A program made the translations under genes and the position numbers. The notes beneath the pieces are model-generated. The model saw only the letters and a list, made by a program, of their open reading frames with translations, was not told the DNA's origin and searched no databases. Positions 51,671-63,528 of a stretch of DNA of 64,000 bases are shown piece after piece (position 1 is the first letter of the stretch; each line of letters starts with the position of its first letter). Source of the DNA: Streptomyces sp. HUAS 15-9 (GTDB lineage Bacteria; Actinomycetota; Actinomycetes; Streptomycetales; Streptomycetaceae); the NCBI RefSeq assembly GCF_025642155.1, contig NZ_CP106798.1, positions 2,790,001 to 2,854,000 on the forward strand, given 5' to 3'.

Positions 51671-52828
51671 TCAGCCTAGGGGCGGCCACGGCTCGGCCGC
51701 ACTCGGGACGGGTCGTGTGTCCAGGTAGAACCACTCGGCCGTGGGCCCTGGTACGGGTACCGGTTCCGCCCTGGAGGTCGCCACGGGCCCCGGGCCGGAC
51801 GAGGGCTCCTCGGCCGCCGCTCCCACCGCTCCCGCCACTGCCGCCGCTGCCGCCGCCGTCCCCGTCGGGTCCGGCATCAGCAGTTCCACCCGTCTGCCCG
51901 CCGCCCGCCGCTGCGCCACGAACTCGTCGATCTGGGTGCGGCAGGCGTGGTCGAGGTGGGTGACCTGGAGCAGGTCGAGCCGGATGCGCGGCCGGTCCGC
52001 GGCGGCGGCCTGTTCCAGCGCGTCGATCAGGCGCGGCAGCCTCAGGAAGGTGGCGTTGCCCGCCACGACGACCTTGGCGGTGTCGTCCTCGACCTGGTGC
52101 CGTACGACGGCCTGGGACATGCGCAGCGCGGCCAGCACCACCCCGGCGGCGAGGCCGACGAGGACCCCCTCCAGCAGCGCGCTGGCCATGATGACGACGG
52201 TGGTGAGCGCCATGACGACGAACTCGCCCCGGTCCTGGCGCCACATCTTCGGGAACTCCGCGGGCGCGAACAGCTTCCAGCCGCTGTGCACGAGCACCCC
52301 GGCGAGCACCGAGATCGGGATCAGCGCGAGGACCTGGGGCAGCAGCAGGGCGAAGCCGAGCAGCCACAGGCCGTGCAGGGTGCGGGACAGGCGCGTCCTG
52401 GCCCCCGCCTGTACGTTCGCCGAGCTGCGGGCCACGACCGCCGTGATGGGCAGCGCCCCGAGGATGCCGGCGATCGTGTTTCCGGCGCCCTGGGCGATGA
52501 GCTCGGTGTTGTAGCGAGTGCGCGGGCCGTTGTGCATGCGGTCCACGGCGGCGGCGGTGAACAGACTCTCCGCCGAGGCGATGACCGTGAAGGTGAGGAT
52601 CGCGGTGATGATCCCGGCGTCGGCGAGACCCGCGAACTGCTCAGGGCCCGGGACGCTGACGGCGTCCGTCAGGCTGCCGACCCTGAGCGTCCGCACGTCC
52701 ACGCCGGGCAGGGCGGCGACCGCGCTGCCGATGCCGACGGCGACGAGCGCGGCCGGGATCTTCTTCACCGGGCCGGGGACCTTCTTCCACAGGGCGCTGA
52801 GCGCGATCGTGACGATGCCGAGCCCGCG
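51671..52828 (-). pseudogene. SulP-family anion transporter, 5'-truncated
   Basis: The minus strand encodes the C-terminal two-thirds of a SulP permease: 'AESLFTAAAVDRMHNGPRTR', 'ELIAQGAGNTIAGILGALPI' (the SulP family signature area), further membrane helices, and a STAS domain ('VTHLDHACRTQIDEFVAQRR'). The frame continues upstream to 'GLGIVTIALSALWKKVPGPV' and then meets, at about 52,828, the sense strand of a response-regulator gene. About 200 N-terminal residues with the first helices are missing. The tail is long and Ala/Pro-rich. It is unlikely to transport. Confidence 0.8.
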
Positions 52829-53271
52829 TACGGGAGTTGGTCGCCCGCATCCGGGCCGTGCACCGGCGCAATCTGCGGACGCCGTCCGATCCGTCCCCGC
52901 AGGAGGCCCCGTACGAGCCGTACGAGGGTGAATGGGACGGTCCCGAGCCGGGACCCCTCGTCGTGGACCGGCGGACGCGGCAGGTGTGGGTGGGCGAGGC
53001 GCCGGTCACGCTGACGCCGAAGGAGTTCGAACTGCTGGCCCTGCTCTCCGACGACCCGGGCGCCGTCTACTCGCGGCAGCAGATCCTCAGCCGGGTCTGG
53101 GACGAACACTACGACGGCCCGACCAAGACGCTGGACGTGCATGTCGCCACCCTGCGCCGCAAGTTGGGCGACCCGGCGTGGATCCAGACGCTGCGCGGTG
53201 TCGGCTTCCGGCTCGCCGTCCGCAGCCCGGGTCGGCCCCAGGCCGGGCCTGCCGATGCCGCGGCGTCATGA
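52829..53271 (+). pseudogene. OmpR-family response regulator lacking its receiver domain
   Basis: The frame opens at the junction with 'RELVARIRAVHRRN', the last helix of a receiver domain, and continues through the linker into a complete winged-helix output domain ('LTPKEFELLALLSDDPG', 'YSRQQILSRVWDEHYDG', 'KTLDVHVATLRRKLGD'). The phospho-acceptor Asp and all of the receiver are missing. There is no promoter or ribosome binding site. The 3' end overlaps the kinase gene by four bases, so this was a normal regulator-kinase operon before the deletion. Confidence 0.85.
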
Positions 53272-54776
53272 CCCGCCGTCTGCTGCTGAGTTATCTGAGC
53301 CTCGCGGGCCTGGTCCTGCTGTGTCTGGAGGTCCCCCTGGGCTTCGTGTACTCGCGGGCCGAGAAGGACCGGGTCGTCAACTCGGCCCATGACGAGGCGG
53401 CGTCGGTGGCCGCGTATGCCGAACTGTCCCTCGCCGCCCGGCGCCGGGAGGAACTGGTCGAGCGGGCCGAGCACTGCGCCGAGCGCATCGGCGGAGAGGT
53501 GGTCGTCCTGGACGCGGACGGTGATCTGCTGGCCGCCTCGCGCCGTCTGTCGGACCTGGAGGAACGCTCCCTGCCGACCCGTCCCGAGGTCGTCGCGGCG
53601 CTGAGCGGCCGGGCCGGCACCGATGTCCGCGCGTCCACGATCGGCGGTGTCCGCCATCTGTCCGTGGCGGCTCCGGTCGGGCACCGTACGCGGGAGGCGG
53701 ACCGGGCTCAGGGCGCCGTGCAGATCACCCTTCCGACGGCGTTGGTGCACGACCGCGTCCACCGGGCCTGGCTGGCGCTGGCCCTCGCGGGCCTCGCGGT
53801 CCTGACCGCGGTCGCGGCCGTGGCGTTCGCGTTCGCGCGCTGGGCGGGCCGTCCCATCCGCAGGCTGGAGGAGGCGACGCACCGGCTGGCCGACGGCGCG
53901 CGGCCCACCTGCGTACGGGTCACCTCGGGCCCGCCGGAGGTCCGCAGTCTTGCCGCGGCCTTCAACAGCACGGCCGCCCGCCTCGAACATCTGCTGGCGT
54001 CGCAGCGCGCCTTCGCCGGCGAGGCCTCGCACCAGCTGAAGACACCGCTCGCGGCCCTGCGCCTCAGGCTGGAGAGCCTGGAGCCCGACATCACCCGGCG
54101 TGCCCGGCCCAGCCTCGCCGCCGCCGTCACGGAGACCGACCGGATGGCGAGGCTGGTCGAGGGCCTGCTGGCCATGGCCCGCCTGGAGGAGGACTCGGCC
54201 GTCGCGGGCCCGGTCGACGTGGGCGCGGTCTGCGCGGAGCGGCACCGGACCTGGGCGCCGCTGTTCGAGCGTGAGGACGTCTCGCTCGTCCTGTTCGCCG
54301 GCAGCGTGGGTCCGGTACTCGCCGTGCCCGGGGCCGTCGAACAGATCCTGGACAACCTTCTGTCCAACGCCTTACGAGCCTCTCCCGCCGGCAGCACGGT
54401 CACCATGGAGCTACGGCTCCGCACCCCCGCGCACCGTCCCTTCCGCGACAGCCGCCCGTGCTGGGTCGACCTGCACGTCACGGACGAGGGTCCGGGCATG
54501 ACGGCGGAACAGCGCGCCCGCGCCTTCGACCGGTTCTGGCGTGCCCCGGGCGCACCCAAGGGCGGTACGGGCCTGGGGCTCTCGCTGGTCCAGCGGCTGG
54601 CCCACGCCGGCGGCGGAGAGGTGAGTCTGCGTCCGGCAGCCACGGGCGGCCTCGACGCCGTGGTCCGCATGCCCTCGGCGGAGCAGCCGCCCGAGGGAGA
54701 CCCCGCAGCTGACCCGGACCCCGTGCCGTCCGACCGCGCGCTACAACTTTTCCCCTCGAAGGTGCATCCAACATAG
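53268..54776 (+). CDS. Two-component sensor histidine kinase
   Basis: The 502-residue kinase has two membrane helices (about residues 7-27 and 161-183) around an extracellular sensor, a HAMP linker, the H-box 'ASHQLKTPLAALR' (about residue 253) and an HATPase domain with N-box 'EQILDNLLSNALRAS', G1 'DEGPGM' and G2 'GGTGLGLSLV'. All catalytic motifs are intact, but its partner regulator has lost the receiver, so it has no cognate target here. Because the operon promoter was also lost, expression is doubtful. Confidence 0.88.
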   Translation: MTRRLLLSYLSLAGLVLLCLEVPLGFVYSRAEKDRVVNSAHDEAASVAAYAELSLAARRREELVERAEHCAERIGGEVVVLDADGDLLAASRRLSDLEERSLPTRPEVVAALSGRAGTDVRASTIGGVRHLSVAAPVGHRTREADRAQGAVQITLPTALVHDRVHRAWLALALAGLAVLTAVAAVAFAFARWAGRPIRRLEEATHRLADGARPTCVRVTSGPPEVRSLAAAFNSTAARLEHLLASQRAFAGEASHQLKTPLAALRLRLESLEPDITRRARPSLAAAVTETDRMARLVEGLLAMARLEEDSAVAGPVDVGAVCAERHRTWAPLFEREDVSLVLFAGSVGPVLAVPGAVEQILDNLLSNALRASPAGSTVTMELRLRTPAHRPFRDSRPCWVDLHVTDEGPGMTAEQRARAFDRFWRAPGAPKGGTGLGLSLVQRLAHAGGGEVSLRPAATGGLDAVVRMPSAEQPPEGDPAADPDPVPSDRALQLFPSKVHPT

Positions 54777-54818
54777 CGACCTGCATCTTCCCATTCGCCC
54801 GATGGAGGCGGATGCGCC

Positions 54819-55361
54819 ATGTTTCTGCATACCCGACTCTTCTCCCGGCGCGGCCTGACGGCCGCCCTGACCGCCGCCGCGGCGGCCCTCGCGACCGCGG
54901 GCGTCGCGGAGAGCGCGACGGCAACGACAACAACTACGGCTCAGACGTCGGCCGGAACCCGTATCTGTGCCGTGAAGGACCTGTACCTGTCCATGGGCCG
55001 CGGGGAAGGCGCGGCCGGCTCGCTCTACCAGCCCATCCGGTTCACCAACACCAGTACGAGCAAGTGCGCCCTGCGCGGCTACCCGGGCGTCAGCGTCCTC
55101 GACACCGCACACAAGCAGATCGGCCCGGCCGCCACCCGCTCCGGCTCGCCCTACGGCACGGTCACGCTGGCCCCGGGCCACTCCGCATCGGCGATCATCC
55201 GCACCACCAACGGTCCCGTCGGCGGCCCCTGCCTGCGCACCGGCACCTATCTGCGGATCTACCCACCGGGCTCGTACACCTCCACCCTCGTCCCCACACA
55301 CTGGACGACGTGCTCCCACCTCTTCCAGGTCGGCCCGATCAACACGGAGGGCACCATCTGA
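54819..55361 (+). CDS. Secreted DUF4232 protein
   Basis: The 180-residue protein has a signal peptide (about residues 1-32, 'LTAALTAAAAALATAGVAES') and a DUF4232 domain, seen in 'LYQPIRFTNTSTSKCALRGY' with 'PGVSVLD' and 'APGHSASAIIRTTN'; four cysteines probably form disulfides. Such proteins are abundant in Streptomyces and are exported; their function is unknown. ATG at 54819 is taken as the start. Confidence 0.85.
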   Translation: MFLHTRLFSRRGLTAALTAAAAALATAGVAESATATTTTTAQTSAGTRICAVKDLYLSMGRGEGAAGSLYQPIRFTNTSTSKCALRGYPGVSVLDTAHKQIGPAATRSGSPYGTVTLAPGHSASAIIRTTNGPVGGPCLRTGTYLRIYPPGSYTSTLVPTHWTTCSHLFQVGPINTEGTI

Positions 55362-55436
55362 CCCACCACCACATCACGCGCACCCAAGGGGCGGCACCCT
55401 GTCGCCGCGGGCTTCGCCGCTGGGTACCGTGTGTAC

Positions 55437-56105
55437 ATGTCCACTCGCGCGGAGTTGCGTCGGATACGCAGGATCGACCGCTGGATGGGGATCATTCTGC
55501 CGAGGGTGGTCCGACGCGTGGTCAACGGCGAGGTGGCGCAGCCCGGTTGGTTGCCTCGCCGCTGGCTGACCCTGGTGTCCGGTGACCTCGACCGGGACGC
55601 GGGTGTCGGCGCTGTCTGGCTCGTCTGGCGTCCCGGGTCCGCGAAGGCGGAGACGCATACCGTACTGATTGAGCGCTGCGGCGAGAAATGGCAGTACACA
55701 GGCGGTGGCAGTACGTCGGACGGTGACCTGCCTGCGGAGAGGCCGGCGGCGGGCCGGCCGGGACAGGTCGGCATGATCGAGCTCGGCGGGAGCGCAGGTG
55801 GTCTGAGCCGCGCCTACCGGCTGCGGCATCGTCATCCGGACGGCATCGGGACGGCCCCGTGGGTCGGGTCCGACGAACTTCAGGTGGCGGCCGAAGTGGA
55901 TCACCTCCTGCTCGGCGACCGACGGATCGAGGTGCCCGGGCACGGCAGGCTCATCGTGGTCTGGAAGTCCCCGTCCACAGGCCGCGGGGGGATACGACCG
56001 CTCATCGTGGCTGTGGGGCGCGAAGGCTCGGAGCTCTCCAGGATCGGCCCTCACGACAGTATGGACAGCTACACCTGGGCAGAGTTGAGCGGCCGGACTG
56101 AGTGA
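55437..56105 (+). CDS. Hypothetical protein, unknown family
   Basis: The roughly 222-residue protein is soluble with no signal peptide. It has a basic N-terminus ('RAELRRIRRIDRWMG') and beta-rich segments ('VGAVWLVWRPGSAKAETHTV', 'VPGHGRLIVVWKSPSTGRGG'), resembling small proteins of unknown role in other Streptomyces. I see no catalytic motif. ATG at 55437 is preferred to a GTG six bases earlier. A GGGGCGGCACCC element lies just upstream at about 55,388. Confidence 0.55.
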   Translation: MSTRAELRRIRRIDRWMGIILPRVVRRVVNGEVAQPGWLPRRWLTLVSGDLDRDAGVGAVWLVWRPGSAKAETHTVLIERCGEKWQYTGGGSTSDGDLPAERPAAGRPGQVGMIELGGSAGGLSRAYRLRHRHPDGIGTAPWVGSDELQVAAEVDHLLLGDRRIEVPGHGRLIVVWKSPSTGRGGIRPLIVAVGREGSELSRIGPHDSMDSYTWAELSGRTE

Positions 56106-56146
56106 TGGCTGCGCATCCTTGCGTTCTGCACTCTCCGCCTCTGGAT

Positions 56147-57235
56147 CTACGCTGCGGAGAACGCGTCCTCGACCTGATCCAACCGTTCCGACCACCAGTG
56201 CAGAAGCGCCTCGTCCGCGGTGAACAGCTCGTCGAAGGAGAAATCGCCGCGGCCGTAATGGAACTCCAGCTGCCAGAAGTCCGTCATCCGCTTCCACCAC
56301 AGCCGCCGGGCACCGTCCACCAACGCGGCCGGCTCCAACGGCACAACCGACCGGTAGCCGTCGACGAACGCCGACACCCGGGCGAGGTCGAACACCCCGC
56401 ACACCCCGAACTGCACCTGAGCCGTCCGTACGACCTCTTCCGCATAGGGACGCACATCGACCCGGTCCCAGTCCAGGACGGCGGCAAGGTTCCCGCCCTC
56501 CCAAAGGAGGTTCCGGTACTGAACGTCACCATGCGTCCATCCATGACCGCCCTTGAGTGGGACAGATCGCGGACGGCGATCGGCGTGCTCGAAGACCGAG
56601 GCCCGCCTGCGGTCCAGAGCCGCGACGGTCGCCTTGTCGAATTCGCTGCCGGTTCCTTTGTCGAGCACGGCAGCCGACAGCCGCTCGGCCTTCTCCACCG
56701 CCCGCTCCGGTGATGTCACCTCCGCTGTGATCGTCTCCGGTACAGCCGGCAGGAGGCCTTGGTCGCAAGAGCGGCCCAGGCTCAGATGCAGGCGCCCCAG
56801 ATGCGCGCCCAGCGAAGCCACCTGGGGCAGGCTGAGATCAATGCCCCGGACATGGGAGCCGGTCACCCACGGAAACAGACACCAGGTGCCACCGTCGACC
56901 TGTGCCACCAGTGCCCCTGACAGGGTGTGGAAGGGGGCACTCACCGGGACACCGTCGGCGGCAAGAGCCCTCAGCACCCCCAGATTCCGTCGCAACCGAT
57001 CGAGCGAGACATCCGTGACCCGCTTCAGAGCGAACCGACCGGCCGCGGTGTCGAGCCTCCAGTTGGCATTCATCAAGCCGTCAGCGAGGCATCTGCGCTC
57101 CCGCACCTCTCCGATGCCGAAGATGTCGATCAGCTCCGCGAGCACGCCGTCCTGGATGTCGCCACGGCCCGCCGCGGTCGCATCAATCACCTCGCGGACG
57201 ATACGCGAGCACACCCACACGAGCACGACGATCAC
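56147..57235 (-). CDS. Aminoglycoside-phosphotransferase-like kinase
   Basis: The 362-residue protein is an APH/homoserine-kinase-type enzyme. 'RFALKRV' supplies the ATP-binding Lys, 'GWTHGDVQYRNLLWEGG' the catalytic Asp (HGDxxxxN), and 'AAVLDWDRVDVRPYAEEV' the metal-binding Asp (DWD). It phosphorylates a small molecule that cannot be named from sequence; no resistance gene context is present. The start may be later than 57235 (the first 30 residues are hydrophobic and poorly conserved). Confidence 0.75.
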   Translation of the reverse strand: MIVVLVWVCSRIVREVIDATAAGRGDIQDGVLAELIDIFGIGEVRERRCLADGLMNANWRLDTAAGRFALKRVTDVSLDRLRRNLGVLRALAADGVPVSAPFHTLSGALVAQVDGGTWCLFPWVTGSHVRGIDLSLPQVASLGAHLGRLHLSLGRSCDQGLLPAVPETITAEVTSPERAVEKAERLSAAVLDKGTGSEFDKATVAALDRRRASVFEHADRRPRSVPLKGGHGWTHGDVQYRNLLWEGGNLAAVLDWDRVDVRPYAEEVVRTAQVQFGVCGVFDLARVSAFVDGYRSVVPLEPAALVDGARRLWWKRMTDFWQLEFHYGRGDFSFDELFTADEALLHWWSERLDQVEDAFSAA

Positions 57236-57275
57236 CTCAGGCTGATGTCGGCTGACGTCCCCGCAGACGATGCGC

Positions 57276-57316
57276 GAAGGGGCGGCACCCCCGCACAGGG
57301 TGCCGCCCCTTCTTTT
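57276..57316 (+). terminator. Strong hairpin with T-run, no plus-strand gene before it
   Basis: GAAGGGGCGGCACCC and GGGTGCCGCCCCTTC form a perfect 15-bp stem with a 7-base loop and are followed by TTTTT on the plus strand. The nearest plus-strand gene ends 1.17 kb upstream, so it may be a mobile hairpin or protect ppdK from antisense transcription. Its left arm shares GGGGCGGCACCC with 55,388. Confidence 0.7.
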
Positions 57317-57323
57317 TCGAGCG

Positions 57324-57375
57324 CCGGAGCCGTCGTCGATCGGTCTTGAGGGTCGGGGACCGACGACGGCTCCGG
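57324..57375. repeat. Second perfect 15-bp hairpin
   Basis: CCGGAGCCGTCGTCG (57324-57338) and CGACGACGGCTCCGG (57361-57375) are a perfect inverted repeat around a 22-base loop. It lies seven bases after the preceding terminator's T-run. Confidence 0.75.
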
Positions 57376-57398
57376 GGTCTGGTGGCCGTAAGGCGGGG

Positions 57399-57564
57399 CT
57401 TCGAAGTTGGGCCGTGGTCCAGGGCCGGCAAGTGGCAGTTCCGGGCCACCGGCGGCCCCGGTGTGGCCTGGCAGACGCCGTCGGTTCTGGCCCGGATCCG
57501 CCAATCGGCGACCGGTGTGACGGCTACGGCCGGCCGTTGGCCCCCGCACCGCCCAGCTTCGAAG
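57399..57564. repeat. Inverted-repeat-bounded intergenic segment
   Basis: CTTCGAAGTTGGGC at 57399-57412 and GCCCAGCTTCGAAG at 57551-57564 are inverted copies with one mismatch, enclosing 138 bases without a gene. GTAAGGC also flanks both arms. This could be a small non-coding repeat element of the MITE kind, but no target-site duplication is proven. Confidence 0.4.
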
Positions 57565-57581
57565 ACCCGTAAGGCCTGGGC

Positions 57582-60302
<2,721 letters not shown>

Positions 60303-60736
60303 GGGTCTCGACTCCTTGAGGCCGCGGTGGCTGCCCTGACGGCGAGGAACATACCCAGATCGAAGGCGCCTGGGTACGTCTACTTGTGTGTCATGCGCCC
60401 GTAACCAGTCGTCCGCCAGTGGATCGAAAGTCAAAGCTTGGCAAGCAGAGACAGCCTGATGTTTTCATTTCTTGAACGCACCCATGCCCACAGGTGCGGT
60501 TTTCCGCTCAGGTGAGCGGCTCCTAGCACGTCTGATTTCGATCGATGAACGATCAAGCGGTGGCACCGAGTGCCACCCCTTGGAAAAGTGCAGTCGCCCA
60601 AGATCCGCTCATCTGAGCGCAACCCTTATCAAGGGTGGCGAGAATCACGCTGTCACAGCGAGCCGGATTTCACCATGCGGACGTGACTCAAGACGGAAAC
60701 GCGGACGTCACAGGGGTGTCAGGCGGAGCGCGGCGC
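60303..60736. other. Intergenic region upstream of ppdK
   Basis: About 430 bases between the ppdK start and the stop of the ROK gene. Both genes are on the minus strand, so the ppdK promoter should lie here. The stretch 60,420-60,560 is relatively AT-rich and suits a promoter region, but no convincing -10/-35 pair or operator can be called by eye, and no gene is supported. Confidence 0.4.
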
Positions 60737-61957
60737 TCACATCCCGAGCGCCGTCAGCCGCTCCTCCACCCGCTCAGGTGCGTACAGGTGCTCCACGACC
60801 AGCGCACCCGCGCCGACCAGCCCGGCCCGCTCCCCGAGCCGCGAGGTGACGACATCCAGATGGGCCGTCGAGCGGGGCAGCGCCCGCTGGTACAGCAGTT
60901 CCCGGACACCGGTGAGGAAGGGTGTTCCGGCCAGATCTCCGGCGATCATCAGCACGCCGGGGTTGAGCAGGGTCACGACCGTCGCAAGCACGTCCCCGAC
61001 CCGGCGCCCGGCCTCCCGGGCGAGCGCGGCCGCCTTCGGGTGCCCGGAGGCCAGCAGATCCCGTACGTCCGAGCCGGAGGCCGCCGGGACACCGGCCTCC
61101 GCCAGCCGCCGGGCCACGGCGCCACCGCTGGCGACGGCGGCGAGACAGCCGTACGAACCGCACCGGCACAGCGCCTCCGCGCCCACCCGGATGTGCCCGA
61201 TGTCCCCGGCGCCGCCGTCGGCGCCCCGGAAGATCGAGCCGTCCACCACGACGCCGGCGCCTATGCCGGTGGACACCTTGATGAGCACGAAGGCCGAGCA
61301 GTCGGGGTGTCCGGTGCGCTGCTCGCCGTACGCCATGAGGTTCGCGTCGTTGTCCACGAGCACCGGCACGGCGGCGGCGCCGGTGTGCTCGGTGAAGGCG
61401 CGGGAGAGGCGGCCGCGTATGTCGTAGCCGTCCCAGCCCGGCATGATCGGCGGCTGTACGACCCGGCCGGTCTCGCTGTCGACCGGTCCCGGCACCGCGA
61501 GCCCGATCCCGCACACCTCGTCGGCCCGGTGTCCCGCCTTCTCCAGCAACTCGGAGAACCAGTGGCCGAGTTCGCCCAGTACGACCTCGGGGCCGTCCTC
61601 GATGACCAGCGTGCCGGAGTGCTCGGCGAGGATCTCGCCGGTCAGGGACAGGACGGCCGCGCGGGCGTGCCGGGTGTCGAGGTCGGCGGCGAGGACCACC
61701 GCGTGCGAGTCGTCGAACTCCAGGGTGATGGAGGGGCGCCCGCCGAGCGGCGAGTCGACCGGACCGCCGGCTCCCTCGCGCAGCCAGCCGGCCCGGAACA
61801 GCCGGTCGAGGCGCTGTCCGACGGTGGCCCGGGACAGCCCGGTGGCCTGCTGCAGGGCACCACGTGTGATCGCCCGCCCGCTGCGCACCAGTTCGAGCAG
61901 ATCGCCGGCGCTGGCCTGACTGCCACCTCTGCCGGTCCTGCCGGGCTGTCCAGTCAT
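60737..61957 (-). CDS. ROK-family transcriptional regulator
   Basis: The 406-residue protein has an N-terminal winged helix (about residues 14-70, 'ALQQATGLSRATVGQRLDRL') and a ROK sugar-kinase-like domain. 'LVDNDANLMAYGE' is the active-site region and 'CRCGSYGCLAAVASGGAV' the zinc-binding ROK signature (CxCGxxGC). Such regulators sense sugars and control adjacent carbohydrate genes. It is divergent from the glycosidase and debranching genes, which it probably controls. ATG at 61957, five bases after AAGGGGG, is chosen over a GTG six bases earlier. Confidence 0.88.
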   Translation of the reverse strand: MTGQPGRTGRGGSQASAGDLLELVRSGRAITRGALQQATGLSRATVGQRLDRLFRAGWLREGAGGPVDSPLGGRPSITLEFDDSHAVVLAADLDTRHARAAVLSLTGEILAEHSGTLVIEDGPEVVLGELGHWFSELLEKAGHRADEVCGIGLAVPGPVDSETGRVVQPPIMPGWDGYDIRGRLSRAFTEHTGAAAVPVLVDNDANLMAYGEQRTGHPDCSAFVLIKVSTGIGAGVVVDGSIFRGADGGAGDIGHIRVGAEALCRCGSYGCLAAVASGGAVARRLAEAGVPAASGSDVRDLLASGHPKAAALAREAGRRVGDVLATVVTLLNPGVLMIAGDLAGTPFLTGVRELLYQRALPRSTAHLDVVTSRLGERAGLVGAGALVVEHLYAPERVEERLTALGM

Positions 61958-62079
61958 GCACACCCCCTTGTGTTTCTCAAGTTTGCATTACATATTGAGT
62001 TTTGCGTGTTAAATAGACGTAACCCTGCGGTTGCCACAGCCGAACCCGGTCGGCCGGACGTCTTTTCGGGGAGCCCCGA
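61958..62079. promoter_or_regulatory. AT-rich divergent promoter region
   Basis: This 122-base gap separates the ROK regulator from the glycosidase. The block 61,975-62,020 is strikingly AT-rich for this genome and holds two similar motifs, AGTTTGCAT (61,980) and AGTTTTGCG (62,000), candidates for regulator binding. The site assignment is tentative. Confidence 0.4.
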
Positions 62080-63528
62080 GTGGATCACACTGCCCAGCTC
62101 ACCGCCCGCCCCACGGAGCGCGCCATTGCATACGATCCGCCTCTTCCGGCGGACGCGCCGCACGTCAGGGCCGCCCGGGTGCTGGCGGACAACTGGACCG
62201 GCACCTCCACGGTGCCCTCGCGCAGTCTGTATCCGCACCAGTGGTCGTGGGACTCCGCGTTCATCGCGATCGGGCTGCGGCATCTGTCGCCCCTGCGGGC
62301 CCAGACGGAGCTGGAGACGCTGCTGGCCGCCCAGTGGGCCGACGGGCGCGTCCCGCACATCGTGTTCAACCCCTCCGTACCGCTCGACGCCTACTTCCCG
62401 AGCCCCGACTTCTGGCGCTCCTCGACCGCGGGGCGGGCCGCGGGCGCCCCGCGCACCGTACAGACCTCGGGCATCGTGCAGCCACCGGTGCACGCGCTGG
62501 CGGCCTGGCTGGTGCACCGCGCCGACCCGGGGCTGTCGCGGGCCCGCGGCTTCCTGGCCCGCGTCTACCCACGGCTGGCCTCCTGGCACCGCTATCTGCT
62601 GCACCGGCGGGACCTGGGCGGCGGCGGACTCGCGTCCGTCGTGCACCCCTGGGAACAGGGTATGGACAACAGCCCCTGCTGGGACGCCCCGCTGTCCCGC
62701 GTCACCCCGGCCCCGGCCCGCTCCTTCCGCCGCGCCGACCTCGACCACGGCGCGCCGGAGGACCGGCCGACGGATCTGGACTACGGGCGGTACGTGCGGC
62801 TGGCGGCCGACTACCGGGACCGCGGATACGCCGACGGGCCGGGCGAGTTCGCGGTCGAGGACCCGGCCTTCAACGCCCTGCTCATCGTCTCGGAGCACGC
62901 ATTGGCCAGGATCGCCCACGAACTCGGCGCGACGGGCACGGCCCGGCACGCGCGCGCGGAGCGGCTGACGGCGGCGCTGGTGGAGCGGCTGTGGGACCCG
63001 GAGGCGGGCATCTTCCTGTGCCGGGACGTGCGCGACGGCGCTCTGATCCCGGAGCGCGGCGTGTCCGGTCTCGTCCCGCTGCTCCTGCCCGAGCTGCCGC
63101 GCGAGATCGTCACCGCTCTCCTCGCCGCCCTCGGCGGCCCGCACTTCGGACTCGGGGACAGCACCCGCCTGGTACCCAGCTACGACCTCCTCGGCGAGGC
63201 CTTCGACCCGCACCGCTACTGGCGGGGCCCGGCCTGGTTCAACACGAGCTGGCTGGTGGAACGCGGGCTGCGGGTGCACGGCGAGCGCGAGCGGGCGGAC
63301 GCGCTGCGGGAGGCGGTCGTGGAGACGGCCGACGCGACCGGGTTCGCCGAGTACGTCGATCCGTACACCGGCGAGGCGTGCGGCGCGACCGGCTTCGGCT
63401 GGACCGCCGCCCTCGCGCTGGATCTGCTGCACGAGCCACCAGGACTTGGCAAAACCCCGGCGCACGACGTGTCCGGGGCGGGAACCGGAACGTTCCACAG
63501 GAGTGACAAGGGAGGGGACCGGGGATGA
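62080..63528 (+). CDS. MGH1/GH63-like glycosidase (trehalase/glucosidase fold)
   Basis: The 482-residue protein has an (alpha/alpha)6-barrel enzyme pattern: 'SLYPHQWSWDSAFIAIGLRH' with the W-DSAF motif, 'QTSGIVQPPVHALAAWLVH', 'VHPWEQGMDNSPCWDAPLSR' (an acidic catalytic segment with D-S-P-WD) and 'YWRGPAWFNTSWLVERGL'. This matches the mannosylglycerate hydrolase / GH63 group in actinomycetes. The start is GTG at 62080. Its stop overlaps the next gene by four bases, so they are co-translated. No signal peptide is seen, so it acts inside the cell. Confidence 0.82.
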   Translation: MDHTAQLTARPTERAIAYDPPLPADAPHVRAARVLADNWTGTSTVPSRSLYPHQWSWDSAFIAIGLRHLSPLRAQTELETLLAAQWADGRVPHIVFNPSVPLDAYFPSPDFWRSSTAGRAAGAPRTVQTSGIVQPPVHALAAWLVHRADPGLSRARGFLARVYPRLASWHRYLLHRRDLGGGGLASVVHPWEQGMDNSPCWDAPLSRVTPAPARSFRRADLDHGAPEDRPTDLDYGRYVRLAADYRDRGYADGPGEFAVEDPAFNALLIVSEHALARIAHELGATGTARHARAERLTAALVERLWDPEAGIFLCRDVRDGALIPERGVSGLVPLLLPELPREIVTALLAALGGPHFGLGDSTRLVPSYDLLGEAFDPHRYWRGPAWFNTSWLVERGLRVHGERERADALREAVVETADATGFAEYVDPYTGEACGATGFGWTAALALDLLHEPPGLGKTPAHDVSGAGTGTFHRSDKGGDRG

